Numbered from the stretch's first letter, positions 34,400-47,327 are shown. The stretch: 64,000 bases of DNA from Hirundichthys speculiger (GCA_018398805.1 JAGFBZ010000289.1:4977001-5041000); one strand, 5' to 3'. Numbers and translations are program-made. Notes: generated by a model not told the origin, from the sequence alone.

Positions 34400-34856
34400 A
34401 AAAGCACTCGGAGAGCGCAGAGCTCCGCCAAGCGCAACAATTCCCCCGTATAGTGATTTACAGATTGCTTTAAAAAAAAAAAAAAAAATGCCTTCTGGAT
34501 CAGATCTGGATCACCCTTTGAAATTTGATAGAGGTTCTCATTGTCAATCTCCGAGTCAAATTTCATGAGTTTTCAGCAATAATTAACGGAGATATTGCGA
34601 AACAAAATTTTTGGCCCCATTGACCGCAATGTTATCAAAAAATTGAAAGTGATCCAGAGACCACCGATTTCTTCCGAATCACACCCAAAATGAAATCAGT
34701 TCTTCCTTTTCACATTTCTTATAAATCCTGAAAATTTCATCAAAATCCATCCATAACTTTTTGAGGTTATCTTGTACACAGACAGACAGACAGACAAACG
34801 GACAGACAGATAAACACCGGCAAAAACATGACCTCCTTGGCGGAGGTAATAATAAA
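34400..34856 (+). repeat. Dispersed repeat with complementary ends and (ACAG)n
   Basis: Begins around AAAAGCACTCGGAGAGCGCAG and CTCCGCCAAG (34423-34432). It ends with its complement CTTGGCGGAG (34836-34845) followed by GTAATAATAAAT. Blocks TTCATCAAAATCCATCCATAACT and an ACAGACAGACAG run (34776-34812) sit before the end. The pattern matches a very common teleost repeat that I associate with LINE 3' ends or their SINE partners. Class is unsure. An A-run splits it at 34473-34488. Confidence 0.65.
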
Positions 34857-37195
34857 TATAGAGACCTAAAAGGGTACAGACCTGGCCTGGAAAAAACGAC
34901 GAGTATGCGGTTAAAAAAGGTGAAGAAAAATTAGGCAAATATAGCAGAGATTTTGCCACCACTGTTTAATGTTTCTGTTTTAAGTAGTTACGTAAGCACA
35001 TTAGGAAGGGGTATCAAAAAGGCATTAAGTTAAGGATTTTTCTTTTCCTAATTTAGAGTAGAACTGTTGTGCTGTGATCAACAAATGCTTTTTTAGATAG
35101 CAAGAAAAAAAAGGTGTTACATTCAAAGATTTGTGCTGCAAAGACAAGGTTAAGCTGTAGCCTGAAGAGAACTGCTCCGATGGCTGCTTGAAAAGACAAA
35201 TAATGAAAATACTTTGCTTGAAAGGCAAATAACGACACCTGTTCTTACTGCAGTAGACCTTAAGAAAGGTTTAGCATACTCTTGTAAAGTGGTGCACTGC
35301 TCTGCTTTGTTCTGCACTTCTAAAAAAAAAATGACCCTGAGGAAGGAGTGATGAGCAGAAGCCTTTTCCCGCTACATCACCATGATCAAGATTTAGTCTG
35401 CTGCTCAGTCACTTTGGCATTTTGTCTTTCATCATTACTTCCTTGAGTCTCTTACCATGTCCAGTGTAGCTCTGTGAGCTCGTTTCATCATCGTTCTGTG
35501 GCATGGTACCGTAAAGCAATAAGCAGTTCTTGCCAGAGACCAGCGGGATGGGAGTCTAAATTTACTTTAGGTGGTTTTTACCAGTGGCAGGGATAGGAGA
35601 CTACAAGAGATAGACAATGCTTCCTAAAAGTAATCCAAAATTTACTCAAATAAAACCGATTTTTTTTAAAAAAAACCATTAAAAAAAGGCTGTTATGCTG
35701 CTTTAAACACTTAATAATTGAGCAGTTTCTTGTTAACATTTCCCGAGGTGAATCTTCAGAAAATAAAGTATCGGGATTGTTGAAGCAACATTTGGAACTA
35801 CCAAATTAATACAAATAAAGTAATTACAGCCATGCAGGTCTATGAGATATTGTTACAGTTCCACAAGAAACTTGTTTTTTTTCCTCAATAACTGAATCCA
35901 GTGTGCTGCAGGGTCAGGAAAAAAGTTCTCATTGCTTAGTAATAATTAGAATTAATACAGTATGTACTTATGGCTAACAGGTAAACATTCACATTTAGCA
36001 CAATTTACTGTTCACCATGACATGTGAGACATCTTGTGAGCATAAAATTAAGTAGGATATATTTATACATCAATATTCACCACACAATATGATGCATCTA
36101 AGCAGATGTAAATGTTTGAATGACTAATAAACCAATTAAGTGTCTGATGGATTAATCTGCATCACTGTGAGGCACAGATAGTGTGTCGTGTTTCTGTGTC
36201 TGTTAATAGCTCTTCAAGCAAAATCCTCAGAGGGTCAGTGAAAAGGAACTTATCCATCACTTCAGATAAATTTAAAGAACATTAAAATTCACATCCAGTA
36301 AGGTATTTTCTTGTGTGACAAATGAATGAGATGTGTGAACCACGTGTGTTTATGTTTGCATGATGAGCCTCAAACTGATTAGCAAAATATGTTGAATGAG
36401 AGATTAAACATATCATATTCTCCTTTTAGGCAATTACACACTACAGAAAAGCATGCACATACACGCAGTGAAGTCAGAGAGGAAAAAAATAATTCCCTCA
36501 GGTTATCTACTGAGTACTTATTGAAAAGAAGATTCTTCCACCATGATGTCAATTCTTCACACTACAACTGGTGCTATACACACACACACACTTTAACATA
36601 GATGATTGGAGGGAAGCTGTTGGTAACCACCAATCAGCCTGCAGTACCATATGATGGCAGCTGTGTCTATGCCTTTTATATTCCTCTTTCAAACACCTCC
36701 TCCTTGTCTCTATCTTTAAATCCGCCTCTTCCTTACACCTCCACCTGGCATGTTGTCTTTATTCCATGTCACATCTTTTCCTCTTCCTATCTTCCTCTGC
36801 CCACCTCTCTTTTTTCCTCCTTTATTTTATCCTGCTGCTCCAGGGTGTTATGTGTATTCCCTGATTTGTCCAAAATCAGCTTCTCAATTTTCAGTTCATA
36901 GTCACTACTCACTGCAGGACTCCCACAAGAACGTCCGTTTGCATTTGGGGTTGACTGTGACTAATATCAGCGTCTGCTAATCTGCAGGTCAGTGGGTTAA
37001 TCAATGGTGTCCCCAGTGCACATATTGAAATGTCCTTGGGCCTCTTGAAGATCCTGATTCACTGCTGTGTATGATAGAGAAAAAAAAAAACTGTACATGT
37101 TAAAAATAAAATCTTTTGACTCACAGGTATGTTGTGACAGGATGTGGCTTTTGAATAACCAACAAAACTAGAACGACGCACCACTAATGCACATA
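34857..37195. other. Non-coding stretch, nothing recognised
   Basis: AT-rich sequence. CT-rich patch at 36690-36840. Frames at 36389-36980 lack domain features. Confidence 0.5.
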
Positions 37196-38445
37196 CACTA
37201 CTCACAAAAGGTTAGAGATATCCCGCTTTTGGGTGAAATTTCAGGATGAACCTAAAATTCACTATAACCTTTACAGGTGACCTTAATGCGACCTTCTCAA
37301 AACTTTTGAATGCACGTGTCCAACAGTTCAATGTTTCAGTACTTTTTTTTACACAATTTGCTGTTCTCTAACAAGGAGCTTAACAACAAAATTCACAACA
37401 GGGATCCATGAATCGACCAATAAATTTCCTGGTTCAATCAGAATTGGTTTTAAACAGCCTTCCTCATGCTGTTCACATTTTAACATCGTGGGACAATGAC
37501 GACACCTAACAATTCATCAACAGTACCTCACCACTGTGAAGCTTCAAACATGATGTTTCAGATGGAAGTGGCCACTCAGCTTATAGTGTCAGAGTGTCAT
37601 CAGCAGTTTGCAACAGAGATACAGAGAGAATGGAAGAGTCACAGAAAGGCATAGAAGTGAACATCCTTTGGCCACATCCCACACTGATGACTGCTTCATT
37701 GTGAACAGTGTCCTGCGGAACCAGAGGATGAATGCTTCTCAACTCCAGGCACATTTAAGAGGTGTAGGAGGCACCTAAGTTTCACATCAGACCATTCAAA
37801 ACCATTTACATCAGTGTGGTCTGCGTGCTAGATGACCTGAGAGGGTACCTAACCACACCACCGGGCACAGTAGTCACCAGTGGACCTCAGTGCTGTTCTC
37901 TGATGAAAGTTGACTCACAGTGAGCAGAAATGATGGCCGCCAACAATGTTGGAGACGTCAAGAAGAGCGCTATGCATCAGCCACTGTTGTCACCAGATGA
38001 GCCTTTGGTGGTGGTGTTACAGTGTGGGCAGGTGTGTCTAGTCAATACAGAACTGCCCTACACTTTGTGAATGGTACAGTGACAAGCCCATACAACCGGA
38101 AAAACATCAATCCAGTCATTGTGCCCCTGCATGAACGACACAAGCCTTATTTCATCTTCATGGACAACAATGCTCCAAGCTCATCAAGGTTGCATCATCA
38201 GGGAACGTCTGCTGGAGACGGGGGTACCTTGAATGAAGCGGCCTGCACTTTCTCCAGACCTGAATCCCACAGACAACCTGAGTCACCGTGTAGAGGCTCG
38301 TAAGTCTCTTCCCCAGAACCTCAATGGCCTGAGAGCCGCCCTTTAAGAAGAGTGGGATGCCATTCCTCAGCAGACAACAAGTCCACTTGTGAACAGCATG
38401 AGACATTGTTGTCAAGCTGTAATTGATGCACAAGGGCACCACCAT
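37196..38445 (+). pseudogene. Tc1-family transposon and transposase pseudogene, right end missing
   Basis: Begins with a terminal repeat CACTACTCACAAAAGGTTAG and then GGTGAAATTTCAGGATGAAC, as in a widespread fish Tc1 family. The transposase is read in pieces: TVSQRYRETGRV-like region near 37600, VNSVLRNQRMNASQLQAHLRG, VLFSDES (first Asp, near 37900), FGGGVTVWAGVS (near 38000-38040), FMDNNAP (near 38160) and SPDLNPTDNL (near 38260). The second catalytic Asp, normally the residue before Asn in DNAP, is Asn here. The expected Glu in NPIEN is Asp. About 50 bp are deleted near 37880, and there are stops and shifts. The copy ends at about 38445 against a LINE fragment. Confidence 0.9.
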
Positions 38446-38720
38446 GAGGACACAGAGACATTCCCAGGCCAGTCAAGAGATGTAGTCTCTTCAGCATGTC
38501 CTGGGTTTGTGGTCCCCTCCCAGTTGGGCATGCCAGATACACCTGTGTTTATCTACGTTCAGCTTTATCTACTGAAGGCGTCGAGGAGGCATCCTGACTA
38601 GAACCAATTCAGCTGGCTCCTTTTGATGTGGAGGACCAGCGACTCTATTCTGTCTCTCTTGGATGACTGAGCTTCTCGAAGGGAGAGTCCAGCCACCCTG
38701 TGAGGGAAATTCAGCTTGTA
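38440..38720 (-). mobile_element. RTE-like LINE, C-terminal fragment
   Basis: On the minus strand the end of a LINE reverse transcriptase gene is readable: VAGLSLREA near 38690, RSQLNWF near 38610, then YLACPTGRGPQTQDMLKRLHLL (blocks ACPTGR and RLHLLTGLGMSL, canonically ACPTGRRPRGRP...WRDYISRLAWERLG). It lacks the catalytic part and is full of substitutions. The same family supplies the 5' fragment at 42900-43500, judging by known full-length relatives. It joins the Tc1 copy directly. Confidence 0.65.
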
Positions 38721-38740
38721 ACTACAATCTCATTCATAAT

Positions 38741-38771
38741 CATTCACTCATTCATTCATTCATTCATTCAT
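38741..38771 (+). repeat. (ATTC)n microsatellite
   Basis: About seven CATT units with one CACT variant. Confidence 0.93.
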
Positions 38772-38895
38772 GCAATCATAATTCCACTCATAAGTGAGTG
38801 GAAACAGACTAACTATATATGGAAATTAATTGAATATTTCAAAGAAAAAAAATGAAATAGCTGACATAGGCAAAACTACATTCATTATGGGATCT

Positions 38896-38937
38896 AAATG
38901 TTGGTTTCGATTCATTTTCGATTAACCGCCCAGCCCT
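38896..38937. repeat. Solitary hAT-type terminal sequence
   Basis: GATTCATTTTCGATTAACC followed by GCCCAGCCCTA is the end of a common hAT type whose ends read TAGGGCTGGGC with ATTAATCG repeats next to them. The other end was not found nearby. Compare the element at 56725-58189. Confidence 0.5.
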
Positions 38938-39390
38938 AGTCTGTGGGCTGTCACTGCAACAACTGACAGAACAATACCACAGGGAGTGCTGGCAAGTGAC
39001 ACAGGAGCAAGGGAGTAAGAAGGTGGTAACAGGGTGGGAGGAAGGATTAAAAAAACAGACTATAAATTTAACAGGTGTTTGGATGAAGCATCTGTTGATC
39101 AATGTCACATCAAAGCCAGTTAGATGAACGTAGCAGAAAGGCAGGATTAGTGAACTGTTATCAATTGTTGTCACACTGAAACCCCTCTCCTCACAGAAAT
39201 AAAACAAATTCAGACCTGTTATAAACGGTAAACTTCTGAGCGTAAAAAAGAGTGACCATGATACTGTGAATCATACAATAATCCGGCCACTTGGTAAGGT
39301 AGGCAACCAACAGTAGTTATGCGAAGCTGGTTCCACAGCAAACTCTGAAAAGTGTTGGAAAAACAAATGATTTAATAAATCATCCAGCTG
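38938..39390. other. Non-coding stretch, nothing recognised
   Basis: The minus-strand frame 38839-39207 has no domain character. Confidence 0.5.
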
Positions 39391-39625
39391 GAGGAGGCAG
39401 ATGGCTGCCTTCCCCATGTCTGGTGCTGCTCAAGTGCACCCCCTCCCCGCTCCCCCCTTTTTTTTTTCATCTAAAGAGAGGTCTTACTTCCCTCCTGTAG
39501 CCAAGTGCTGGATCAAAGGGAATTGTTAGGTTTCCATGTTAAGTGTCCCAAGATGCCTTTTGTAGTGATTTGAGATGCCTCATGTTGTGATTTAACTGTG
39601 AATAAAATGCACTGAATAAACATTT
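39391..39625 (+). repeat. Decayed copy of the SINE-like repeat seen at 2318-2612
   Basis: Starts CTGGAGGAGGCAGATGGCTG. A CCAAGTGCTGGATCAAAGGG block and GAATTGTTAGGTTTC follow. It ends with TTGTGATTTAACTGTGAATAAAA, a worn form of the L2-type tail. A pyrimidine tract (CCCCTCCCCGCTCCCCCC then T-run) at 39439-39469 lies inside. Confidence 0.45.
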
Positions 39626-40973
39626 GTAACATGACTGATTTATAGAAGTTAAGTGCTTTGACATTGCTTAGGTTTTATATAAACTGAGAAGGCATAAGGG
39701 GGTAGTTAATTCACCCCAACAGAACGGAGGAAGACAGTGATGAGACTTAACTGCAGACGTGAGTCTTTTTCATCACTGGGAACAACGTGGCAAAGAGAGA
39801 TGCACAGAAAGGGACTGATAATACAGCTGACAATGAATGACGATTTTCTTAATTTTTCCCTACAGAATGATATCTACACATGGTTCCCTTTCATTTAAAA
39901 TGTAAATCACGTCTATTTTTTCACATTTGTTTTACAAACATCTTTAACCTACCGGTATACTTGTATGACCAAAGTTTTGACCTGAGTCTGTTAAATGGAA
40001 GTCTCTGCAATCAGGGAAACCTACACTGTTACATTCATTTACACTCGGGTAGTTAATTTACAAAAGTCAAAGTTAAAAGTACAACTGAGTGCACGAAAAG
40101 CCGCAATCGCACCTTGATGCTCCAATCATCCAATCATTTCGTTGGCTTGACATTTTGACAATCAGTGCCACTGTCAAACTACGCCAAAGTTCAAATAAAA
40201 GAACAGAGTGTCCAGCGCTCCTTCACAGCCTCATTTCTTCATGCTGCTCCTGGATCCTAAGTGTCCACATCCTGCTGTTCTTCGCTGCTTTTCTCTCGCC
40301 TTCTGTCTCTTACTAATTTTAGCTTATCAGCACAGGACAGATCCATCTTTGTTACAAGCAACACCAGGCATCAACTTGAGGCTTCCCGCCTTCAGTTGTG
40401 CAGTTCTTCCTCATTCTACCTAGGCATAGTATCTGCAACACATGCTATCCAAACTAACAAAATAAAAGTTTAATAGGACAATGTTAAAACACTGAACATT
40501 TTTTAACCATGCATGTCACTTTCTGCAGTTTTTGTGGGGAAAGGAGATGATCTTCATTAAAAGTGTTCACAGAGCAATAACAAGCAATAACATAAACTTT
40601 GGTGAAATTGTTAGTTCAGATCCTTCAAAGAAGCAAGAGTGCCATCATCTGAGCCTTGCTGCGCTCCATTCAAACAAGATGAGACCCCATAGACAACTGC
40701 ACTTGGTTCACTTCCAAACAAACATGAACACAACAAGGAGCAAATTTATGCAAACATACATCCATTGTTTCTTTTACTTCAATGTAGATTACTTGTTCTA
40801 TCTTCTAAAGATCGATCTTCTGTACTGAATTACAGTTCAGTACAGGTGTCTGAGCCACCATTTTCATACAGTGAATGTTCATTTGTGTGCATAAAAGAAC
40901 CTCTTGGAGATACTTTGTGGATCGAAAACTTGAGAAACATTGATGTTTTTCTAGCTGATGCTCTGTCTAAGGC
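39626..40973. other. Non-coding stretch, nothing recognised
   Basis: Several short overlapping frames at 40089-41160 have no domain features. No repeat ends seen. Confidence 0.5.
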
Positions 40974-41708
40974 CGGGGTGTCAGACTCATTTTCACTGAG
41001 GGCCACGTTAGCATCATGGTTGCCCTCGAAGGGCCAGATTGACAGCATGAATGTAACAAAATGCAATATAAATCCAAACAAATTAAACTACGCCTTGTTA
41101 AATAAAGGTTTCTGTATTCATTATGTATTAAAGTTTCAAATACTTAACTCATTATTATAATAAACTCAGAGTTTGTGGTTGTAAACCTGCTCTCGCACAG
41201 GTAATGGTTAGAAGCGGAAGCGATTTTTCTTGCAGGCTAAATTTAGCATACTTAGCTCCGTGTTTGCTGTCAAAACGCCGAGTTAGATTATGCTCTTTCA
41301 CGACTGACACTGCCTCATAACACAAAAGACAGGCCTGCTGTTTCTTCACCTTGAGGTACAAACTTGTATTTATTTTCTCATCGTTCATGAAAACTGCCTT
41401 CCTTGTGCATCAAATTTTCTTTTCTTGGACATGTTGGGGTTAATTTGCAGAGGTTTTTCTTAAGTTTGTAAATTCTGAAAATCATTTTGATGTCTTGCTC
41501 ATGGTTATATACTCATCGTTGTGGGTAATGACGAAATGCATTATGGAAGATGTAGTTTATTGTCAATATGCACTTTAAAGCAGCGTAAGCTTATTTTAAG
41601 TCTTAAAATATTGGTTTAAAAATTAAGCCAATAATGCACAGGCTCTCGAGGGCCACATACAATGACATGGCGGGCCATATTTGGCCCGCAGGCCTTGTGT
41701 CTGACACA
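40974..41708 (-). mobile_element. Internally deleted hAT-type element with transposase zinc finger
   Basis: Ends GGGGTGTCAGACTCATTTTC and, in complement, GTGTCAGACACAAGGCCTGC share GTGTCAGAC. GGGCCA-type motifs (GAGGGCCAC, AGGGCCACAT, CGGGCCATAT) lie next to both ends. The pattern is that of a widespread vertebrate hAT group. Inside, the minus strand at 41388-41155 encodes a worn transposase N-terminus: ACLLCYEAVSVVKEHNLTRR and FDSKHGAKYAKF. The C-x2-C and H/K-H positions of the small zinc finger of GTF2IRD2/ZBED5-like transposases are recognisable (CLLC, EHN, SKH). No catalytic domain remains. The 8-bp duplication could not be assigned. Confidence 0.7.
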
Positions 41709-42899
41709 AGGTCTATGGTGTCTGTCATGTTTAATAAAACTCTGGGCTACCACAAGTCCTTACTACAACAAATTACATCACCAGAAATACTGAGATCACT
41801 TGGAAGTTAAAGATATTCCACCTCTTAGCCCTCTTGCAATGTTTGGAGCTGCTGTCCTGCTCAACAATAAATGTCATATAATTTATTTTTATGCATTTGA
41901 CTCCATCTGAGAACAGGGCATATTTCTCTTATACAACTGTGTTCATCTTCCACTGCTAGCTGCAGTATTTTCAGTAGGCACACTGGTGTTAATCACGTTC
42001 ACTGGTCTACTGATATACCCAATCTTTTTGTGATGTGAGACCGCAAGACTGTCTTGTACTGTCTTTCTCATCCATACAAATTAATAACTACTATATAAAT
42101 GACACACATACAGTATAATAATATCGAGTCGGATTTATCATTATACTTCTGGAAGATTTCCTCAGCAATAATACAGACTCTGGGAAAGAAGAAAAAATAT
42201 TAAGCAGGCAAGTGTTTGACCATCAGCAGCCCCCTTGTTTTATTGCATGTCTACAGGTTGCACCTAAAGCGTTTCATGTAGCTTCTGTTATATCATCAAT
42301 ATCAGCACAGGATGTTTTTTTTTTTTTTTTTCAATGTAAAGATGAGCACAGAATGACAATTAAACCTTTGTTCAATGGAGAAGATAATTTTGCTGATTTA
42401 CCATCTGCTTCACAGTGTTCTGAATTGATGCTAACACTTGATAAGATGGTGACGGATGTCACGGAAATGTTGATCTGATCAAAATGTTTTATTATTTTAC
42501 AATATGGACAACTCAGGTCAATTCACTTAGTTGTGAGATAAGCATGTAAACAAGAAACTTTGCACTTACACAATAATGTTAACAGAACCACTGCTGGCCA
42601 CCTGCCACTCTAAACCAGTCAGTTCCTGTTTTCATTTTCTAAAAGAATTGAAAATATAGTTCTTAAAAAGTGTCAATATGGCAATAAATCTGTGGACATA
42701 AAACCAGCTTTTTTCCCCCCTCCCTCCTTTTGGCCATTTTCCACAACATTTATTCAACATTAGAGTTTATAGGCAGCTTGGACATATGCACAAGTGTTAA
42801 CTTTGAGGTTTGTCTCACTGTGTCAGACTTAAAGTCTCTCTCTCAAGCTCACCAGAATAATAATAATATATATATTAAAAAAAAAAAAAAAATTGAAAA
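41709..42899. other. Non-coding stretch, nothing recognised
   Basis: T-run at 42315-42331 and A-run near 42877-42892. The frame 42212-42478 shows no domain. Confidence 0.5.
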
Positions 42900-43500
42900 C
42901 AACTTCTCCTCCTTGAATTGCCACCTTAACATGGTGGAGGGGTTTGTATGCCTGAATGATCCCAGGAGCTATTTTATCTGGGGCATTTTCCCCTGGTAGG
43001 GTCACCCAAGGCAAATTGGTCCTATGAGATGGGCCAGACTGCATGCGATTCAATCGATTCTTATGGAAAAACTACAAAAGAGCTTGATGTCACTCGGCCG
43101 GAATAGGGGCACTGGGGAGGGGCTCGTCGTGAAGCGCCCAGTGGCCGGACCTTTACCCATGGCGTCCTGCTGGGCTCAGCCCAAACGAGCTACATGGGTT
43201 CGTCGCCTCGTGAGCCCACCACCTGCAGGAAGGTCTATAAGGGTCGGGTGCTTTTTGCCTTGGGCAGCCACCAAAAGCGTGGGCCTGTGTGTGCTGACCT
43301 CTGATTGACTGAACTGGCTGTTGGGACATGGAACGTCATCTCTCTGGTGGGCCTGAGCTTGTGCATGACGTTGAGAGGTACCAACTAAATGTAGTTGGGC
43401 TTACCTCAATGCACATCGTGGGCTCTACAACCAATCTTCGAGAGAGGCTGGACCTTATTCTACTCTGGAGATTCCCAGGGTGAGTGGCAACGCCCGCCAA
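42900..43500 (+). mobile_element. RTE-like LINE, 5' UTR and start of endonuclease
   Basis: The 5' leader is well kept: TTGAATTGCCACCTTAACAT, GGTGGAGGGGTTTG, CCCAGGAGC, CCCTGGTAGGGTCACCCAAG. The gene start reads VGTWNVISL (endonuclease motif around the conserved Asn, near 43320). Then, in a second frame, ELVHDVERYQLNVVGLTS follows, the next endonuclease block. Sequence leaves the family at about 43500, so nearly all of the coding region and the 3' end are absent. LINE copies usually lose the 5' end, not the 3' end, so a later deletion is likely. Confidence 0.75.
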
Positions 43501-46500
43501 AGAGATTCATTTTGAAAATTACAAAGTATTGCCTTTTGAATATAATCCAGTGAGTACTAATACCTGCAGCATTTCCAGTTATTTAGTCTGGATTTTTGTT
43601 TGCCCTGCTTGCGTGAGTCCCTTCCAAATAGCTTGTGAATGTGATAGTAGCTTAGCTGCCGACTAACAACAGTAGGAATTATGGATTTAAACAAAAAACA
43701 AAACATGATCAAAAGGGATCGCAAGGGTCCACATCTCATCTCTCTTGAACTCAGTGAAGAATCAAAGTGAAGTTTCTGTCTGTACTGTCACAGTTTGAGA
43801 TTTGATGAGAGAGATGAATTAGCGCTTAGTTATGGAAGGTATTGTTTATGAAAATAATTACTGCCAATAAATATGTACTAAGACGAAGCAATGGAGTTAG
43901 TGAGTGAGGACAACTTCATTTTTTAAAAAAAGAACAAAAAAACAACTGTCTTCCGTCAGTCTTCACACAAATCTCCATATGAAAATGCACAAAATGCATC
44001 TGACTTTGAAATGCTAATGATGTCTGTAGTTCATGTTTTTCAGGCTGTGTGTGAGTGGGAGGGAGAGAGACCATGTGTGGTAGAGTGTCTAGTTCATACA
44101 GCATTGCTTTTGAATTAATGTCATCGTCAGCTCTCATTTATTCCATTTGCTCTCATTTGTCACACATACCAATCCAAACATCAGAAGGAAAAAAAAAATC
44201 CCCCCTTTAACAATCTCATGTACATGCACTACCTTGTGTTTGTCTTCATGTTAAAGGAAGGTGAGAGCTCCTCTAGTCATTACTTTTCATATATCCAGTC
44301 TTCAATTCTGCAGCCTCCCCAGCTATTAGATCTTAATACACACTCCCTCTATCTCCATTTCACGCACACCCATGCACGTGCAGCAGGCCTTTATTGCTGC
44401 AGTTACTTAGGAAAAGGTCATAACCCATGTAGGTTGCATTAATCATGTATAGACGGCTCAGATTCGTGTGCTCACATTTAACAAGGGGGCGGAGATTGAC
44501 CTTTCGAGGATCACAGCGGTGGCGGGCGGAGTTGAGGGGGTATTTAGGCTCTTAAAAATAAAGTGATGACACATTACAGATGAAAATGAGCAGTTCTTTT
44601 TTTTCCTTCCTCCATATGATGGTGAAACTAGAGGATAATGGAAAATGGGGAAAGCAGAAGAATAAACGGAAACAGCTGAATGCAGAACTAAGTATAATGC
44701 ATTCTTGAGAATTGTGGCCTCTGGGGATGATGTTAATGTTTCTGTATCGCCTGATCATTTCCACATAACAGATAAACACATGTCCAGGCTGAGATGACAT
44801 TGTTTGAATGCAAATAAAAAGCCAAATTGTCATTTAGCTGTCACAGGTGATAGCCTATGGTTTGAGGTTGTGTTTTCACCAAGGCATTAGTTTTCTTTTT
44901 TCACAATTTTCCTGCATGCAACCAAAGCAGCTCAAATGCTACTGGTCAACATTACTTGGGAGAACTTTTTGTATTTAGTAGATATTTTAGAAAGATATCA
45001 ATTTACAGAGATGGAGAATATAGTACCTTTGTTCTCTGCTAAAGCTTTCCAAAGCAACAACTCCCGTGCAATATAATCTATAATATAATTTAGCCAACAG
45101 CTCTGTTATTCACATTATATTTTGTGGAATTGTGTGTTTCACAAGGTATTGATCTTTAGTCAGTTTTATGAGATATAAACACAGAAACCCAGATGAAAAA
45201 GCAGCATTATGAACATTGCAACATACTCCAACACTTTAAGCAACTGGGGCTTATGAACCTGCAACTTGTCTTTTGTCACAGAGTTCAAGAGTCTCATCTT
45301 TCCATCTTGTTCTTGATCCTAAGATTTATACATCCAGTTTAGCATTTTTTCCAGGGCTCTGTGTGGTTGTGTGCTCGGGACCTCTCTAAGCAGCCAGATG
45401 AAGGGAAAACCCAAAAGGGATGACAGTGAATAATTAAAGAAGGGAGGAAGGAGAGATGTAGCAGTTGGGAAAACATGACATTTTATCCCAAGAATATGCT
45501 TCGCTGGTGAAGTGACAGTAATAGCTGGTGAAACTAAATCTGAAGCGTTATTTCTAGGAAATGCAGTGTGAAAGCTGAGGTAATGAGCCTAAATGTAGAA
45601 CCAAGAAGAACGTTCCTGGATGTATCAACATTTCTTTGAAATACAAATGTAAGTTTCTCCCAATGTAGAAGCTGGTATGTTTTACAAGCTTTCAAGGAAC
45701 ATAAATAACAAATGGTTTCAAAAAATAAAAAAGGTTAAAAACGTATCTGAATATTTTAGAGGTTTTTTTTGCCATAGTTTGCTTCAATATGCAATAATAA
45801 AATCACTCTGATAATTACAGTCATCCTGACCTAATCAGTGTTTATTTGTTTTTGCTTCTGAAATCAGATGTAGTGACAAGCAGCTAATGAAGTCAGCTTC
45901 ATTAGCTAATGAAAGTGCTCTGTTTTACTCAGGAGCACAACAGATTCTTTTGTTCTTTTTTTCCTCTTATGCAGGCACAAATATGGCTTTGACACTTTCA
46001 AAATCTACTAAAACAAGTAAGCTCATACTGAATTATTTCAGTATCAACAGTCATAAAAAGCTTTTGTTGACTTACTAACTAACCACAGCTGGCTATACAG
46101 ACAGATTAAACATTTTGAACAGTAACTTTTTGCAGCTTTTCCCCTTTATCACACATTCAGTTACATGTTTTGACTAAAACACTGACTTAAATATTTTTGT
46201 TACTCAAAAATGTCACATAATTTATGTCCGTCTCACTGAGACTAATTTCAAAAAAAAATAGTCCTTGTAAGAGGACAGACTTTCCTTGTCAATACAGTTC
46301 GGCTGAAAATAAATTGCTGCCCTATACCCAATGCTGGAACAAATTCATGACATATTCACTGGGAAGCAACTCTTTGATGTTGAAGTTTTTCACTACAAAT
46401 ACAGAATACCAACAGGGAGCAATGTGTGCTTCCTAAGGTAAAAACAGCTGGCAGAGGAAGAACAGCCAAAATGTTTGGGATAGCGAACCCTATACAAAAC

Positions 46501-47041
46501 TTAAAGGTAGCATGAGAGATTTCCAGATGATGTCATGTCTTTTGAACGTTGAAGAGAAAAAAATCAATAAAACATGCTCCTCGAGACAACTTGCTCCATT
46601 ATAAGCACAAATCCTCACCCTGTCAGTGAATGGATGAAATAACGTTTGTTTGAGCTTGTTTTCAGTTCCTGTGTATGGAGACTGTGTGGAAACATTTATC
46701 CTACCTAAAAGAGCATCACGGAGCTGAGCATAGCCAATTCCACAACGACAAAAATGGTCAAGAGACTAAAAATAAAGTTAGTAGAGCACAAAGCCAACAA
46801 CCTCTGTTACCTTTAACTGGTGGGTTATATTGATGCATGCTATTTAGGAAGGGAAGTCAGTCAATCAAAAAAAAGTTATTTAGCCAAATTAGCCAAAACT
46901 GGTACTCAATTCACATTTATAGCTGAAACATAAGTTACCATGCTTAACACAGAGAAATAAGTAGCCTATTGCAGCCTTGCTGTTGAGGCAGATAACACAG
47001 CTAATTAACAAGCAAACATCAGCTATTTACCTTCCTAATGC
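43501..47041. other. Non-coding stretch, nothing recognised
   Basis: About 3.5 kb of AT-rich sequence without recognisable exons or repeat ends. Confidence 0.5.
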
Positions 47042-47068
47042 AAAAAAAAAAAAAGGGGGGGGGGGGGG
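47042..47068 (+). repeat. Poly-A then poly-G run
   Basis: Thirteen A residues followed directly by 14 G residues. An unusual homopolymer junction; assembly or sequencing length error is possible. Confidence 0.9.
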
Positions 47069-47327
47069 ACAGAGGTACAAATCATCGACTAAAACAGCAC
47101 TATATCAAACTAAATTTAAGACCATTTTTCTTCCCGTTGAATATATCAGAAAAAGCTGGGTTGTCATATTTGCTGTCCAAACGTTTGAACACCAAGACCA
47201 TTTTTTTAGCCAACTCAGAGCACCTGAGCTCACCTGGGTTTGCTCACTTTTTGTACAGCATCTTGTCTGGAGAAAAAAATGCACAGACACTTGCACTCTG
47301 TCTGTGTTTGTGTGTGCATATTTATTT

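Noticed and set aside
40830..41160. Frames on both strands at 40765-41160
   Set aside because: They run into the left end of the hAT-type element and show no domain.
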